NCBI RefSeq assembly: GCF_011089875.1
Contig: NZ_JAANAS010000001.1
Span: 62,001 to 126,000, forward strand
Reading direction: 5' to 3'
Length of the DNA stretch: 64,000 bases
Origin: Psychroflexus maritimus
GTDB lineage: Bacteria; Bacteroidota; Bacteroidia; Flavobacteriales; Flavobacteriaceae
The position numbers and the translations under genes are program-made. Each line of letters begins with the position of its first letter. The stretch's first letter is position 1. The notes below the pieces were generated by a model. It had not been told where the DNA came from and ran no database searches. It saw only the letters and a program-made list of their open reading frames with translations. Shown piece after piece: positions 37,428 to 46,657 of this stretch.

Positions 37428-38756
37428 ATGTTTGATAGTTTAAGTGATAAGTTAGATAAAGCCTTACATGTACTTAAAGGTCATGGTCAAATAACTGAAG
37501 TTAATGTAGCTGAAACTTTGAAAGAAGTGAGAAGAGCTTTGGTTGATGCTGATGTTAACTTTAAAATTGCCAAAAACTTTACCAATACAGTAAAGGAAAA
37601 AGCACTAGGACAAGATGTATTAAAGTCTTTGAAGCCAAACCAATTAATGGTTAAGATTGTAAAAGACGAGCTTACCCAATTAATGGGTGGCGATACCGCT
37701 GGCATTAATTTATCGGGCAAACCTAGCCTAATTTTAATGGCGGGTTTACAAGGGTCTGGTAAAACAACCTTTTCTGGAAAATTGGCTAACTTTCTAAAAA
37801 ACAAAAAAACAAAAAAACCACTTTTGGTTGCCTGTGATGTATATAGACCTGCTGCTATAGACCAATTACACGTTGTTGGAGAACAAATTGGCGTGGAGGT
37901 TTTTTCTAATAAAGAGGAAAAAAATCCTGTTAAGATTGCAGAATCAGCAATAGACCATGCCAAAGCAAATGGACATAATGTAGTTATTATAGATACAGCT
38001 GGTAGATTAGCTGTAGATGAAAAAATGATGGATGAAATCTCAGATATTCATCAAGCAATACAACCTGAAGAAACACTTTTTGTAGTGGATTCTATGACGG
38101 GTCAAGATGCTGTTAATACAGCAAAAGCTTTTAATGACCGTTTAAATTTTGATGGAGTTATTCTAACTAAACTTGATGGTGATACACGCGGTGGTGCAGC
38201 TATTTCTATTAAGTCTGTAGTTGATAAGCCAATCAAATTTATTGGTACAGGAGAAAAGATGGACGCTATTGATGTTTTCCACCCCTCAAGAATGGCCGAC
38301 CGTATTTTAGGTATGGGTGATGTTGTTTCCTTAGTTGAACGCGCTCAGGAACAATACGACGAAGAAGAGGCTAGGAAAATTCAAAAGAAAATTGCCAAAA
38401 ATAAATTTGGTTTTGATGATTTCTTAAAGCAGATTCAGCAGGTTAAGAAAATGGGGAATATGAAAGACCTAATGGGAATGATTCCTGGCGCAGGGAAGAT
38501 GATGAAAAACATGGATATTGATGATGATGCTTTTAAACATATTGAAGCTATTATTCACTCTATGACCCCATTAGAAAGAGAAAATCCAAAAATGATTAAT
38601 GCCTCTAGAAAACGAAGAATTGGAAAAGGCTCAGGAACTTCTGTTCAAGAAGTTAATCAACTACTCAAGCAATTTACCCAAATGAGCAAAATGATGAAAA
38701 TGATGCAAGGCGGTGGTGGCAAAAAAATGATGCAAATGATGAAAAATATGCGTTAA
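37428..38756 (+). CDS. ffh: Signal recognition particle protein Ffh
   Basis: 442 residues from the ATG at 37428. The N domain (1-85) precedes the SRP GTPase domain with G1 GLQGSGKTTFSGKLA, DVYRPAAIDQL, DTAGR, and TKLDGDTRGGAA. The methionine-rich M domain (about 300-442) contains GSGTSVQEVNQLLKQFTQM, which binds 4.5S RNA and signal sequences, and ends in a run of Met and Gly. Ffh targets ribosomes making membrane proteins to FtsY and Sec. A TTG 21 bases upstream is inside the promoter box and was rejected as start. Confidence 0.97.
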   Translation: MFDSLSDKLDKALHVLKGHGQITEVNVAETLKEVRRALVDADVNFKIAKNFTNTVKEKALGQDVLKSLKPNQLMVKIVKDELTQLMGGDTAGINLSGKPSLILMAGLQGSGKTTFSGKLANFLKNKKTKKPLLVACDVYRPAAIDQLHVVGEQIGVEVFSNKEEKNPVKIAESAIDHAKANGHNVVIIDTAGRLAVDEKMMDEISDIHQAIQPEETLFVVDSMTGQDAVNTAKAFNDRLNFDGVILTKLDGDTRGGAAISIKSVVDKPIKFIGTGEKMDAIDVFHPSRMADRILGMGDVVSLVERAQEQYDEEEARKIQKKIAKNKFGFDDFLKQIQQVKKMGNMKDLMGMIPGAGKMMKNMDIDDDAFKHIEAIIHSMTPLERENPKMINASRKRRIGKGSGTSVQEVNQLLKQFTQMSKMMKMMQGGGGKKMMQMMKNMR

Positions 38757-38772
38757 TCTTCAATTTTTATTT

Positions 38773-38780
38773 TATATTTG
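38773..38780 (+). promoter_or_regulatory. -7 promoter box (TATATTTG) of the 53-residue membrane protein gene
   Basis: Exact TAnnTTTG match 21 bases before the ATG at 38802 and 16 bases after the ffh stop, showing that the small gene has its own promoter. Confidence 0.6.
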
Positions 38781-38801
38781 TACCCATAAAATTAATGAAC
38801 T

Positions 38802-38963
38802 ATGTTTGAATTTCAACAATATTTAGGCTTCTTAGCATTTGTAATAATTTTATTGATTGGTTTTTGGTTATTGGTATTTTTGACTGCTATTTTACCCTAC
38901 TGGATTGGTGGTTCATTAATTGAACGTTTTAAGGAAGCTAAAGCAAATAAAAAAGAGGCTTAA
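38802..38963 (+). CDS. Small single-pass membrane protein, 53 residues, unknown function
   Basis: A short gene with ATG at 38802 and TAA at 38961-38963. The protein reads MFEFQQYLGFLAFVIILLIG and continues through a second hydrophobic stretch to a basic tail (ERFKEAKANKKEA). Residues 8-35 form one long or two short membrane helices, with an aromatic-rich LPYWIGGS segment after them. Support for it being real comes from a perfect -7 box, an independent terminator 28 bases after the stop, and clean membrane-protein composition. No family is recognised. Its position after ffh is suggestive but not informative. Confidence 0.6.
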   Translation: MFEFQQYLGFLAFVIILLIGFWLLVFLTAILPYWIGGSLIERFKEAKANKKEA

Positions 38964-38990
38964 CATAAAAGTCATAAAAATTCTATATCT

Positions 38991-39016
38991 AAGGTGTTCG
39001 TGTAAATGAACGCCTT
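38991..39016 (+). terminator. Rho-independent terminator after the 53-residue protein gene
   Basis: AAGGTGTTC (38991-38999) pairs with GAACGCCTT (39008-39016) with one G-U pair, then TTTTTATT. Confidence 0.75.
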
Positions 39017-39218
39017 TTTTTATTCTTTAAGTAGCCGGTAATTCAAACAACAAATAAAATAAAGCTATACATTAACTCTTATTCAACTAGCAGTGAAGAT
39101 GATAGCTCATCATATTATTTTTAAAAGGATAAAATTTTCTTTTCAGTATATAACTCCCCTTGAATTAAACTAGTAAATGCAACTTTAATTAGTTGAAGTA
39201 AAAGGTAATACACAAATG

Positions 39219-39250
39219 AAGTCCTGCTATGAATCAACATTGCAGGACTT
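39219..39250 (+). terminator. Hairpin with plus-strand T tract between convergent genes
   Basis: AAGTCCTGC (39219-39227) and GCAGGACTT (39242-39250) are perfectly complementary across a 14-base loop. The T tail (TTTATGTTTTG) is on the plus strand, although the nearest upstream plus-strand gene already has a terminator. It may work in both directions for the receptor gene ending at 39272. Confidence 0.5.
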
Positions 39251-39271
39251 TTTATGTTTTGTTTGCTTAAG

Positions 39272-41713
39272 TTAAAAACCTCCGTCATCGTTAAAACCGC
39301 CGCCTCTATTTCTGTCTTTTTTATCCTTTTGTTGATTAAAGCGATAGACAAAAGTAAATGTTATTTGCCGCTCTCTCCATTGGAATTCGCTATCTGATAT
39401 AAAATTAGGTGTAACTGTAAATTGTTCTCTTCGTCTGGTATTAAATAAGTCTCTTACATTAACTGATAGCGTAGCATTATCGTTTAAAATATCTTTACTA
39501 AAAGCTAAATCTAGAGATGCAATTGGGTCTGTTTTTGTTTGTGCATTTTCTCTTGGTCCGCGATAAAAAGCATTGGTTTGCCATTGTATATCCCAAGGCA
39601 GAATTACGTTTGCACTAAATCTACCAAAATAAGATTCATTTGTTGCTCCGTATTCAATATCTTCAAAGCTACCATCACTTTCAAATCTAAAATAATTAAA
39701 ACTCAAATTAGTTCGAAACCATTTAGCAGGATTATAAAGTATCCCTAGCTCAGCGCCATAACGTTCTTCAGTAGATAAATTAATTGGAATATTTTCAATA
39801 ATATCTATTCCATCTTCTTCTGTATCTCGACCTGTATCACGTTGTACACGTTCAAAAGATTCGGTTTCTCTTTGGTAATACACCGATCCAGTTAAGGTAA
39901 TTTGCTCCCATCGTTTTAAATACCCTAAATCAAAGGCATTTGCAAATGCAGGATCTAAGTCTGGATTTCCTTGAAAAATATTGGTTCTACTGGATTGCGA
40001 AGGAAATGGATTGAGGTACCAGCTTCTTGGGCGGTTAATTCTTCGGTTATAGCCTAAAGTTAAATTCTCTTCTTCTCCTAATTCGTAAACTAAGTTAAGC
40101 GTTGGAAATAAGCCATTAAAGGTTTTATCAAAATCAAAATTCTGTTGAAAATTTTCTTCCACTACTGGGGTTGTCTTTCCTTTTAATTGGGTTTGTTCAA
40201 AACGAAGCCCTAATAAATATGAAAACCGATCTCCTAACTTATTTCCATACTGTGAATAAACGGCCGTTATATTTTGTTGAAAATTAAATGTGCTTGAAAC
40301 AAAACCATCTACTTCAAAATCTTCATTGGCTGCTGGTTTTCTATTAACTAAAAACCCTTCTTTTGAATCTGAATAATCACCTCTAAAACCTGCTTCAAAT
40401 TGAGCATCACCCATAGGTAAAACGTAATCAGCTTGAAATAAAAAACTATCTTCGTCTTCAGTTTCAAAGACATCTTGCCTAGCAACAAAATCAGTTGTTG
40501 GAAGTACTACATCTTCAAAAATGCGATTGTCAACACTTTCATCTTTTTTTGAATATTGAAAATCTGCAGTTAATTTGTGGTTGCGATTATCTGGATCAAA
40601 TCGCTTTTCATAATTTAATGCATATTGAAAACGCTTATCGTCCTCCTCCTCTTCTTCTGTTCTAAGTGTGGTACTATTTTGGATGTTATCAATAAAACGT
40701 ATTGTTCTGTTTCTCGTTCGGTCTAAGTCATCACCTAATCGCATAAAAAAGCTACCGGTTAAAGATGAACTTTCATCAAAGAAATATTCTATACCTGTAT
40801 TCATATTGAAGTTTTTACCACTTCTATCATACTTTCTATTTTCAATAATCCTATCAAAATTTGGGTTATCTGGATATTGGTTATCAAAAAAAGCATTTCC
40901 TGGAACTTTACGATCGGTATAACCTAAATTATTAAATATGTTAAATTTATCGGTACGTAAATTGATGTTAGTGTAAGCGCCAGTATTTCTAGGATCACCT
41001 ATTGTTCCACGAAAAGCCCCGTTAACACCTAGTGTTTTTTCTCTTTTCAGAATAATATTAATGATACCTCCCGAACCTTCAGCATCATAACGAGCCGAAG
41101 GACTTGTTATTACTTCTACAGATTCAATAGCGTCTGCTGGCAATTGTTGAAAAACGTCTTGGTCTCCAAAACCAGCAACCGAAGAAGGTTTTCCATTAAT
41201 TAAAATACGAACATTTGAATTTCCACGTAAACTTATAGCTCCATCAACATCTACCGTTACAGATGGTACGTTAGCTAAAGCTTCACTAACCGTACCACCT
41301 GCAGTGGTTAAATCTTTTCCAACATTATAAATTTTCTTATCTAGACGAACATCTACCTGTGTAGTTTCATAAACCACATTAACATCGTCCAAAACATCAA
41401 CTTGAGTTTGTAGCTCTAGGGTACCAAAATCTAAATTTTTATTAAGTTCTACTTTTTTGTAAATTCTATCTTCAAAAGAAATAAATTCTACTTTTACCGT
41501 GTAGGTTCCTGTTGGAGCTTCTAGATAAAACTTTCCCTCCATATCGGTTACTCCGCCTTCTATGACTTCTTCGCTTTTGGGGTCAATTATACTCACTGAT
41601 GCCATTTCTAGCTCAAAGCCTTGGTCATCTATTACCTTACCCGTAATTTCAAAATTTTGAGCTTGTGTCAAAAAGCCTAATAAAATCGATACTATTAAAT
41701 ATTGATATTTCAC
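39272..41713 (-). CDS. Outer membrane beta-barrel receptor (TonB-dependent receptor type, carboxypeptidase-like N-domain)
   Basis: 813 residues. A signal peptide (1-18, ending TQAQ) precedes a carboxypeptidase-regulatory-like domain (about 20-100; ITGKVIDDQGFELEMASVSI, EGKFYLEAPTGTYTVKV), a TonB-type plug (about 125-215; EALANVPSVTVDVDGAISLRG, SPSARYDAEGSGGIINIIL) and a long beta-barrel ending in FVYRFNQQ. A Gly/Asp-rich tail (RGGGFNDDGGF) follows the barrel. This matches the outer membrane beta-barrel family PF14905. The ligand is unknown; no transporter or regulator is adjacent. Confidence 0.88.
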   Translation of the reverse strand: MKYQYLIVSILLGFLTQAQNFEITGKVIDDQGFELEMASVSIIDPKSEEVIEGGVTDMEGKFYLEAPTGTYTVKVEFISFEDRIYKKVELNKNLDFGTLELQTQVDVLDDVNVVYETTQVDVRLDKKIYNVGKDLTTAGGTVSEALANVPSVTVDVDGAISLRGNSNVRILINGKPSSVAGFGDQDVFQQLPADAIESVEVITSPSARYDAEGSGGIINIILKREKTLGVNGAFRGTIGDPRNTGAYTNINLRTDKFNIFNNLGYTDRKVPGNAFFDNQYPDNPNFDRIIENRKYDRSGKNFNMNTGIEYFFDESSSLTGSFFMRLGDDLDRTRNRTIRFIDNIQNSTTLRTEEEEEDDKRFQYALNYEKRFDPDNRNHKLTADFQYSKKDESVDNRIFEDVVLPTTDFVARQDVFETEDEDSFLFQADYVLPMGDAQFEAGFRGDYSDSKEGFLVNRKPAANEDFEVDGFVSSTFNFQQNITAVYSQYGNKLGDRFSYLLGLRFEQTQLKGKTTPVVEENFQQNFDFDKTFNGLFPTLNLVYELGEEENLTLGYNRRINRPRSWYLNPFPSQSSRTNIFQGNPDLDPAFANAFDLGYLKRWEQITLTGSVYYQRETESFERVQRDTGRDTEEDGIDIIENIPINLSTEERYGAELGILYNPAKWFRTNLSFNYFRFESDGSFEDIEYGATNESYFGRFSANVILPWDIQWQTNAFYRGPRENAQTKTDPIASLDLAFSKDILNDNATLSVNVRDLFNTRRREQFTVTPNFISDSEFQWRERQITFTFVYRFNQQKDKKDRNRGGGFNDDGGF

Positions 41714-41894
41714 AGAAATTATTTTTTGTTCATTACTAAGACCTTAGATGATTAAAGAAGTTTAAATGAATCAAGTTAAAACTTAGTTAAGTAAAATAAG
41801 GACTATTGAGGGTGGTTTTTACGCATAAATTTATTTAAAATTTGATTTGATAAAGAGTTGGAAGAATTCAATAGCTGTTTCTGATTTAAAAATC

Positions 41895-41932
41895 AAAAAG
41901 TCCTTTAGAAACTAGTAACTAAAAGACTTTTT
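41895..41932 (-). terminator. Terminator of the cytochrome c biogenesis gene
   Basis: AAAAAGTC-C-TTTAG (41895-41908) faces CTAAA-A-GACTTTTT (41919-41932). The internal C/A mismatch of the plus strand is a G-U pair in minus-strand RNA. T-rich tails occur on both sides; 22 bases after the stop at 41955. Confidence 0.65.
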
Positions 41933-41954
41933 TGACTGACTTAAAAAATAAAAC

Positions 41955-44900
41955 TTAGGTTTCCTGAGAAGCTGTTTTATTAGCTTTCGACTTATAGAAC
42001 TGCTTATGTTTTCTGTAAGCAAAGTGGCCTAAAACAAACCAAACAAGAATACTTCCAATAATAAATTGGTAGCTTATGATTTGGTCGCCACTTGCATAAG
42101 AATGTAAGCCTGTGAGATAGAAATTAACCCCAAAATAGGTCATTAAGATAGAACCAAAGGCTAAAATTGAAGCCCAGTTGAACGCAAATAGTCCACGTAA
42201 GCCAGGAACTAATCGCATATGAATGACGAATGCATAAACAAAAATACTAATTAAGGCCCAAGTCTCTTTAGGATCCCAGCCCCAATACCTACCCCAACTT
42301 TCATTAGCCCACTGGCCACCTAAAAAGTTTCCGATGGTTAACATGATTAAACCAACAGTTAGAGCTATTTCGTTAATGTAAGTAAGTTCCTGAATGTTTA
42401 GTTTCATTTTCTTTTGATTGGATTGATTGGTAGCCATCATTAACAATAAAGCAACAATTCCAATAACACATCCCAAAAGAAAAGGCCCATAACTTCCAAC
42501 TATTACAGCAACGTGAATCATTAACCAGTAAGAATCTAATACAGGTTGTAAAGTTGAAATACTTGGGTCAAGCCAATTGAGGTGAGCAACCCAAAGTACA
42601 ATTGCTGTAACAAAAGCGGTTGAAGCTAAAGTCAACTCACTTTTTCTTCCAAAAGCAAAACCAAAAAACATGGAAGCCCATGCCACGTAAATCATACTCT
42701 CATACGCATTACTCCATGGCGCATGACCAGAAATATACCATCTTGCTACAAGCCCAAGAGTATGAGCTAGGAACAAAATAACTAAGAGTGTTTTCGTGGT
42801 AAAAATGGTATATTTAATCAGTTTATTTTTTTCTTTGAAGATCTTAATTAAAACAGCTATAATCATTAATAAGCCAATAAGCAGGTAGAACTTGTATAAC
42901 TGATTAAAGAGGTCTATTTCGTTGTATAAAATTTCAGTTTTAACTTTATAATCGGCAGGAATTACTTCAAATCCATGCTTGGCTTGGAAACCACTAATAA
43001 TTTCGAGAAGTACTTCCGGTTGTTTATAATCATTGTTCTTTTTAGCTAGTTGAAGTGTTTCCATATAAAGAGGAAATACATTATTTACAATAACTGAATC
43101 TTTCTCAACAAAAAACACTTCCTCTTCTTCCTCTCGAATTTCTGGAATAGAAACCCAACGGTTTGTAGGGCTGTCGGGTACAGGAAAAATCCTTAAAAAG
43201 CTACCTTGCAAAGTATTGTATAATAAGTTTACACGTTCATCGGCTTTAATAAAGTCCTTTTGAAATTGATTGGGCACTTGGGCTCTGTATGCTTCATCTA
43301 AAAAAGGAGAAAGTTTGTACGATCCATCGGCAGAGAAGAAATCGGTCAAAGCTACATGTTTAATTCCTTTATCTATTCCTAACACCTTATGGATAGAGTC
43401 ATTTTTAGGTTGTAAATAAATGATAGGTGCTGGATACCAATTATTTGGATTTTCAATCATTGAAATCAGCACTTGATCTGAATTTAAACCTGCATATTTT
43501 TTTGTTCTTCTTAGCTTTCGTAAAAGTTGTGAAGAATAGGTATTGATGGGTTTCATTCTTCCACCGTAATCTTGGATAACTAAAGCGCCAAACTTTTTGG
43601 CATGCGCTGGCTTAACTGCATTTTCCCTAATAAGTTTTTCTAACTCTTCACCATCTGCTCTAGGAATTTCCTGATCAGAGTGTTTCTCTGCAAGCTCTTC
43701 TTGTTCAATTTCATCTACTTTAGAAATACTGTCTTGAGGAGTTTGAGCAAATGCACTTAGACCAAACAGAAGAATAAATAGGCTTGTTAATTGTGCCTTT
43801 TTCTTTTTTACTTTATCAATTTTCTTTTTCAATTCGCCAAATCTCGAATTTTTATCAAACATAATTGCCATGAGTCCAAAGTACAACAAAAAATAGCCTA
43901 TGTAAGTAATCCATGTACCCCACCAATCATGATTAACACTTAAAATAGTGCCTCGTTCATCTGGATTAAATGAGGCCTGAAAAAAACGATAGCCTTTGTG
44001 ATCAAGTACATTATTCATAAATATATCATAATTATAAGAGTTGGCCCCATCTATAACTTCTACTTTACTTTTATAGGATTTGTAACTTGGTTGGGATCGG
44101 TCTTCAGTACCTGGATGTTTTTCCGCTATAAAATCATTCAGTTTAATAGAAAACGGGAGGTCAAGTTCTTTACTTCCATAGCGTAGGTGAACTTCAAATT
44201 CTCCTACTTCCACTTTTTCTAGGTCTTCTAAAACGCCTTTTCCTCCTAACATAGAAACTACTTCAGACTCACCTCCTGAACTCACTTTAATCCTCACTCC
44301 GTCTGGTGTATTTTCTGAAGGACGCTCCTCCTTTACAATGTCGTACTTGCCTTTAATAGCCTTTTCTGGAAAAACAATCTGCATCCCTCCTATGTTGTAT
44401 AGTGACCTAAGTTGAAGTTCTTGAATACTATCTGCTACTAACATGCCTTTGGATTGGTCGGCCATTTTCATGTATTCTCCTTCAAAGGGTGACTTAATAG
44501 TAAAGCCTGTAGCGTTGCTACCATTTATATTAACCGCTCCATCAGTTTGTTTATTAAAAGCAAAAAGAACATTACTTATATTAGCTACTTGTCCACTTTT
44601 TAAAAAGCGATCTTGACGTTGACCGGTACTTGCTGTTTCAACAATCTTTAAATAGTACTCTCCATTTTCATCTTCAATTAAATCGTCTTTAGCTTGATGA
44701 ATAAAATCTACCACTTCAAAGTTTACTGGGGTTCCATCAAAATAAGTGGTTACCTTTTGATTATTATTTATTTTAGGGGCTAACCTCATCTTATGATATT
44801 TCCTCAAACGCTTTGGCTCCTCATTAATTTCACCATAAACAAAAGTTGATAAATAGGTTTTTTCTGAAAGCATAGTATCGGCTACTTCTCCTTCACGAAT

Positions 44901-45221
44901 AGGCATAATTCCTTCATAACCAATATACCTAGTTACCCATGCCCCAACTAAAATAAGGATAAATGAGAGGTGTAAAATAAGGGTAGTCCAACGTTTTTTA
45001 CTCAGTAATTTATAACGAAAAATATTTCCGATAAAATTAATTACAAAAAATACCATAATTACCTCAAACCACCAAGCATCATAAATCCAATCTTTGGCTG
45101 TTAATGTAGTGTAAGAATTTTCTACAAAGGTACCTACTGCCATAGCTACGGCATATATAACAAATAGAACAGCCATTAGTCTGGTGGAAAACAAAATCTT
45201 GGCTATTTTTTCTTGAATCAT
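41955..45221 (-). CDS. ResB-CcsA fusion, cytochrome c heme lyase (system II)
   Basis: 1088 residues from the ATG at 45221. The N-terminal third is ResB/CcsB-like: three membrane helices, a large periplasmic part (about 100-435) and a fourth helix near 440-460. A second hydrophobic segment (LTSLFILLFGLSAFAQ, about 480-500) leads into another periplasmic stretch. The C-terminal third is CcsA, with the heme-handling tryptophan-rich WGRYWGWDPKETWALI and histidines in the surrounding helices. The fused protein exports heme and attaches it to apocytochrome c. A TTG at 45242 lies inside the promoter -7 box and was rejected as start. Confidence 0.92.
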   Translation of the reverse strand: MIQEKIAKILFSTRLMAVLFVIYAVAMAVGTFVENSYTTLTAKDWIYDAWWFEVIMVFFVINFIGNIFRYKLLSKKRWTTLILHLSFILILVGAWVTRYIGYEGIMPIREGEVADTMLSEKTYLSTFVYGEINEEPKRLRKYHKMRLAPKINNNQKVTTYFDGTPVNFEVVDFIHQAKDDLIEDENGEYYLKIVETASTGQRQDRFLKSGQVANISNVLFAFNKQTDGAVNINGSNATGFTIKSPFEGEYMKMADQSKGMLVADSIQELQLRSLYNIGGMQIVFPEKAIKGKYDIVKEERPSENTPDGVRIKVSSGGESEVVSMLGGKGVLEDLEKVEVGEFEVHLRYGSKELDLPFSIKLNDFIAEKHPGTEDRSQPSYKSYKSKVEVIDGANSYNYDIFMNNVLDHKGYRFFQASFNPDERGTILSVNHDWWGTWITYIGYFLLYFGLMAIMFDKNSRFGELKKKIDKVKKKKAQLTSLFILLFGLSAFAQTPQDSISKVDEIEQEELAEKHSDQEIPRADGEELEKLIRENAVKPAHAKKFGALVIQDYGGRMKPINTYSSQLLRKLRRTKKYAGLNSDQVLISMIENPNNWYPAPIIYLQPKNDSIHKVLGIDKGIKHVALTDFFSADGSYKLSPFLDEAYRAQVPNQFQKDFIKADERVNLLYNTLQGSFLRIFPVPDSPTNRWVSIPEIREEEEEVFFVEKDSVIVNNVFPLYMETLQLAKKNNDYKQPEVLLEIISGFQAKHGFEVIPADYKVKTEILYNEIDLFNQLYKFYLLIGLLMIIAVLIKIFKEKNKLIKYTIFTTKTLLVILFLAHTLGLVARWYISGHAPWSNAYESMIYVAWASMFFGFAFGRKSELTLASTAFVTAIVLWVAHLNWLDPSISTLQPVLDSYWLMIHVAVIVGSYGPFLLGCVIGIVALLLMMATNQSNQKKMKLNIQELTYINEIALTVGLIMLTIGNFLGGQWANESWGRYWGWDPKETWALISIFVYAFVIHMRLVPGLRGLFAFNWASILAFGSILMTYFGVNFYLTGLHSYASGDQIISYQFIIGSILVWFVLGHFAYRKHKQFYKSKANKTASQET

Positions 45222-45239
45222 AACAATAATTTTGAAGCA

Positions 45240-45247
45240 CAAAGATA
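45240..45247 (-). promoter_or_regulatory. -7 promoter box (TATCTTTG) of the ResB-CcsA gene
   Basis: Exact TAnnTTTG on the minus strand, 18 bases before the ATG at 45221. Its TTG opens a seven-codon false extension. Confidence 0.6.
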
Positions 45248-45383
45248 CTTAAAACCTAATGATTTTTGATAGGAATACTATCCATCAATCTGATAAGTCT
45301 ATGTTAATTTTGAATAAATTAAAATAAGTATTAAAATCCTACATTTCTTTTAACCTTTAATGAAGCGGTTAAACTGAAAAATC

Positions 45384-45391
45384 TATCTTTG
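45384..45391 (+). promoter_or_regulatory. -7 promoter box (TATCTTTG) of the DUF2520 operon
   Basis: Exact TAnnTTTG ending five bases before the ATG at 45397. Since transcription usually begins 5-8 bases after this box, the mRNA would be leaderless or nearly so. Confidence 0.6.
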
Positions 45392-45396
45392 TACTT

Positions 45397-46167
45397 ATGA
45401 AGACAGTAAGTGTTTTTGGTACAGGTAATGTTGCTTTTCATATGGTAAAGGCAATTTCACTTTTAAAAGATTACCAAATTGAAGAGATTTATGGACGAAA
45501 TGAATCCAAAGTGAATGATTTTTGTAACCAATTTACTTTTGACTTAAACAGAGTCTCTTCTATTGAAGAATTGAAGCCAGCTGATTTTTATTTGGTTTGC
45601 ATAAAAGACGATGCCATAGAAAGTTTTATTGAAAAAATAGCTCGCCCAGAAATTATCTGCATGCATACCTCTGGAAGTTTAGACCTCCTTGATAAGAATT
45701 GTAAAAATGCTGTTTTTTATCCACTTCAAACCTTCAGTAAAGAAAGTGATTTGAATTATGCAGAAATCCCTTTTTGTCTAGAAGCCGAAGACAATTTTAT
45801 TTACAAAGCAATTGAAGGCCTAGCTCAAGCTATTTCGGATTCAGTTTTTTCAATTTCATCGCAACAAAGACGTTCCTTACACACTGCAGCAGTTTTTGTT
45901 TGCAATTTTGTTAATCATTTATATGCCACAGGCGAAGAAATTTGTGAAGAAAAGGAAGTTGCATTTGAAGTATTGAAACCACTCATTAAGGAAACCGCAG
46001 AAAAAGTTCAACGGCTTTCTCCTACTGAAGCGCAAACAGGCCCAGCAAAAAGAAATGATCAAAGCACTATAAACGCTCATTTAAATTTATTAGGCTCCAA
46101 AAAACACAAACAACTTTATCAACAACTCACAAATTCAATTATTGAAAAATATGAACAAAAATTATAA
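45397..46167 (+). CDS. Rossmann-like and DUF2520 domain protein
   Basis: 256 residues. The N-terminal dinucleotide-binding motif is VSVFGTGNVAFHMVKAI, with the F420/NADP-oxidoreductase-like strand DFYLVCIKDDAI. The C-terminal DUF2520 half has the conserved SSQQRRSLHTAAVFVCNFVN and TGPAKRNDQSTINAHL, similar to the helical substrate half of 6-phosphogluconate-type dehydrogenases. It is a probable NAD(P)-dependent dehydrogenase of unknown substrate. It leads an operon; the next gene starts 17 bases inside it. Confidence 0.85.
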   Translation: MKTVSVFGTGNVAFHMVKAISLLKDYQIEEIYGRNESKVNDFCNQFTFDLNRVSSIEELKPADFYLVCIKDDAIESFIEKIARPEIICMHTSGSLDLLDKNCKNAVFYPLQTFSKESDLNYAEIPFCLEAEDNFIYKAIEGLAQAISDSVFSISSQQRRSLHTAAVFVCNFVNHLYATGEEICEEKEVAFEVLKPLIKETAEKVQRLSPTEAQTGPAKRNDQSTINAHLNLLGSKKHKQLYQQLTNSIIEKYEQKL

Positions 46168-46657
46168 ACACCTTTTGAACGACATAAAATGCTTTGTTTT
46201 TGATGTAGATGGCGTTTTAACCAATGGCTCTTTACATATTTCAGAGAAAGGTCAACTTTTGCGAAGCATGAATGTAAAAGATGGATTTGCATTAAAATAT
46301 GCTATTGAAAAAAATTACGAAGTTTGCATTATTTCGGGCGGTAAAAACGAAGATGTGAAATCTAGATTAAAAGCTTTAGGAATTACTAATGTATATTTAG
46401 GTGTTCAAGATAAAGTAGAAGTATTAGATGAGTTTTTAGACATCTATGGGCACACAAAAGAACAAGTTGCTTATATGGGTGATGACATTCCTGATATTTA
46501 CCCGATGAAGGAAGTAAAACTAGCCACTTGCCCACAAGATGCAGTTCCAGAAGTGAAAGCCATTGCACATTATATTTCGCATAAAAAAGGAGGTGAAAAT
46601 TGTGTTCGTGACCTCATAGAGCAAGTACTGAAAGTACAAGGAAATTGGAGCTTTTAA
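46151..46657 (+). CDS. HAD-family phosphatase, KdsC-like
   Basis: 168 residues from the ATG at 46151, overlapping the DUF2520 gene by 17 bases (a TTG nine bases earlier is less likely). The HAD nucleophile motif is FVFDVDGVLTNG (Asp18, Asp20), motif II VCIISGG and motif IV YMGDDIPD. It is a cap-less C0 HAD like KdsC, which dephosphorylates Kdo-8-phosphate and forms tetramers. The context has no Kdo gene, so the substrate may differ. It overlaps the next gene by 13 bases. Confidence 0.87.
   Translation: MNKNYKHLLNDIKCFVFDVDGVLTNGSLHISEKGQLLRSMNVKDGFALKYAIEKNYEVCIISGGKNEDVKSRLKALGITNVYLGVQDKVEVLDEFLDIYGHTKEQVAYMGDDIPDIYPMKEVKLATCPQDAVPEVKAIAHYISHKKGGENCVRDLIEQVLKVQGNWSF

Larger units (their letters stand above)
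38964..39271. other. 308-base convergent intergenic region with two hairpins
   Basis: It holds the terminator at 38991-39016 and a second hairpin at 39219-39250. Between them (39020-39218) is AT-rich sequence with no convincing reading frame and no exact TAnnTTTG box. A small RNA ending at the second hairpin is possible but unproven. Confidence 0.5.

Noticed and set aside
39121-39351. A 76-codon minus-strand frame
   Set aside because: It overlaps the 3' end of the outer membrane receptor in another frame and includes the 39219-39250 hairpin; no promoter or family match.
45222-45242. TTG start for the ResB-CcsA gene
   Set aside because: It lies within the minus-strand TATCTTTG box; ATG at 45221 gives the normal N-terminus.
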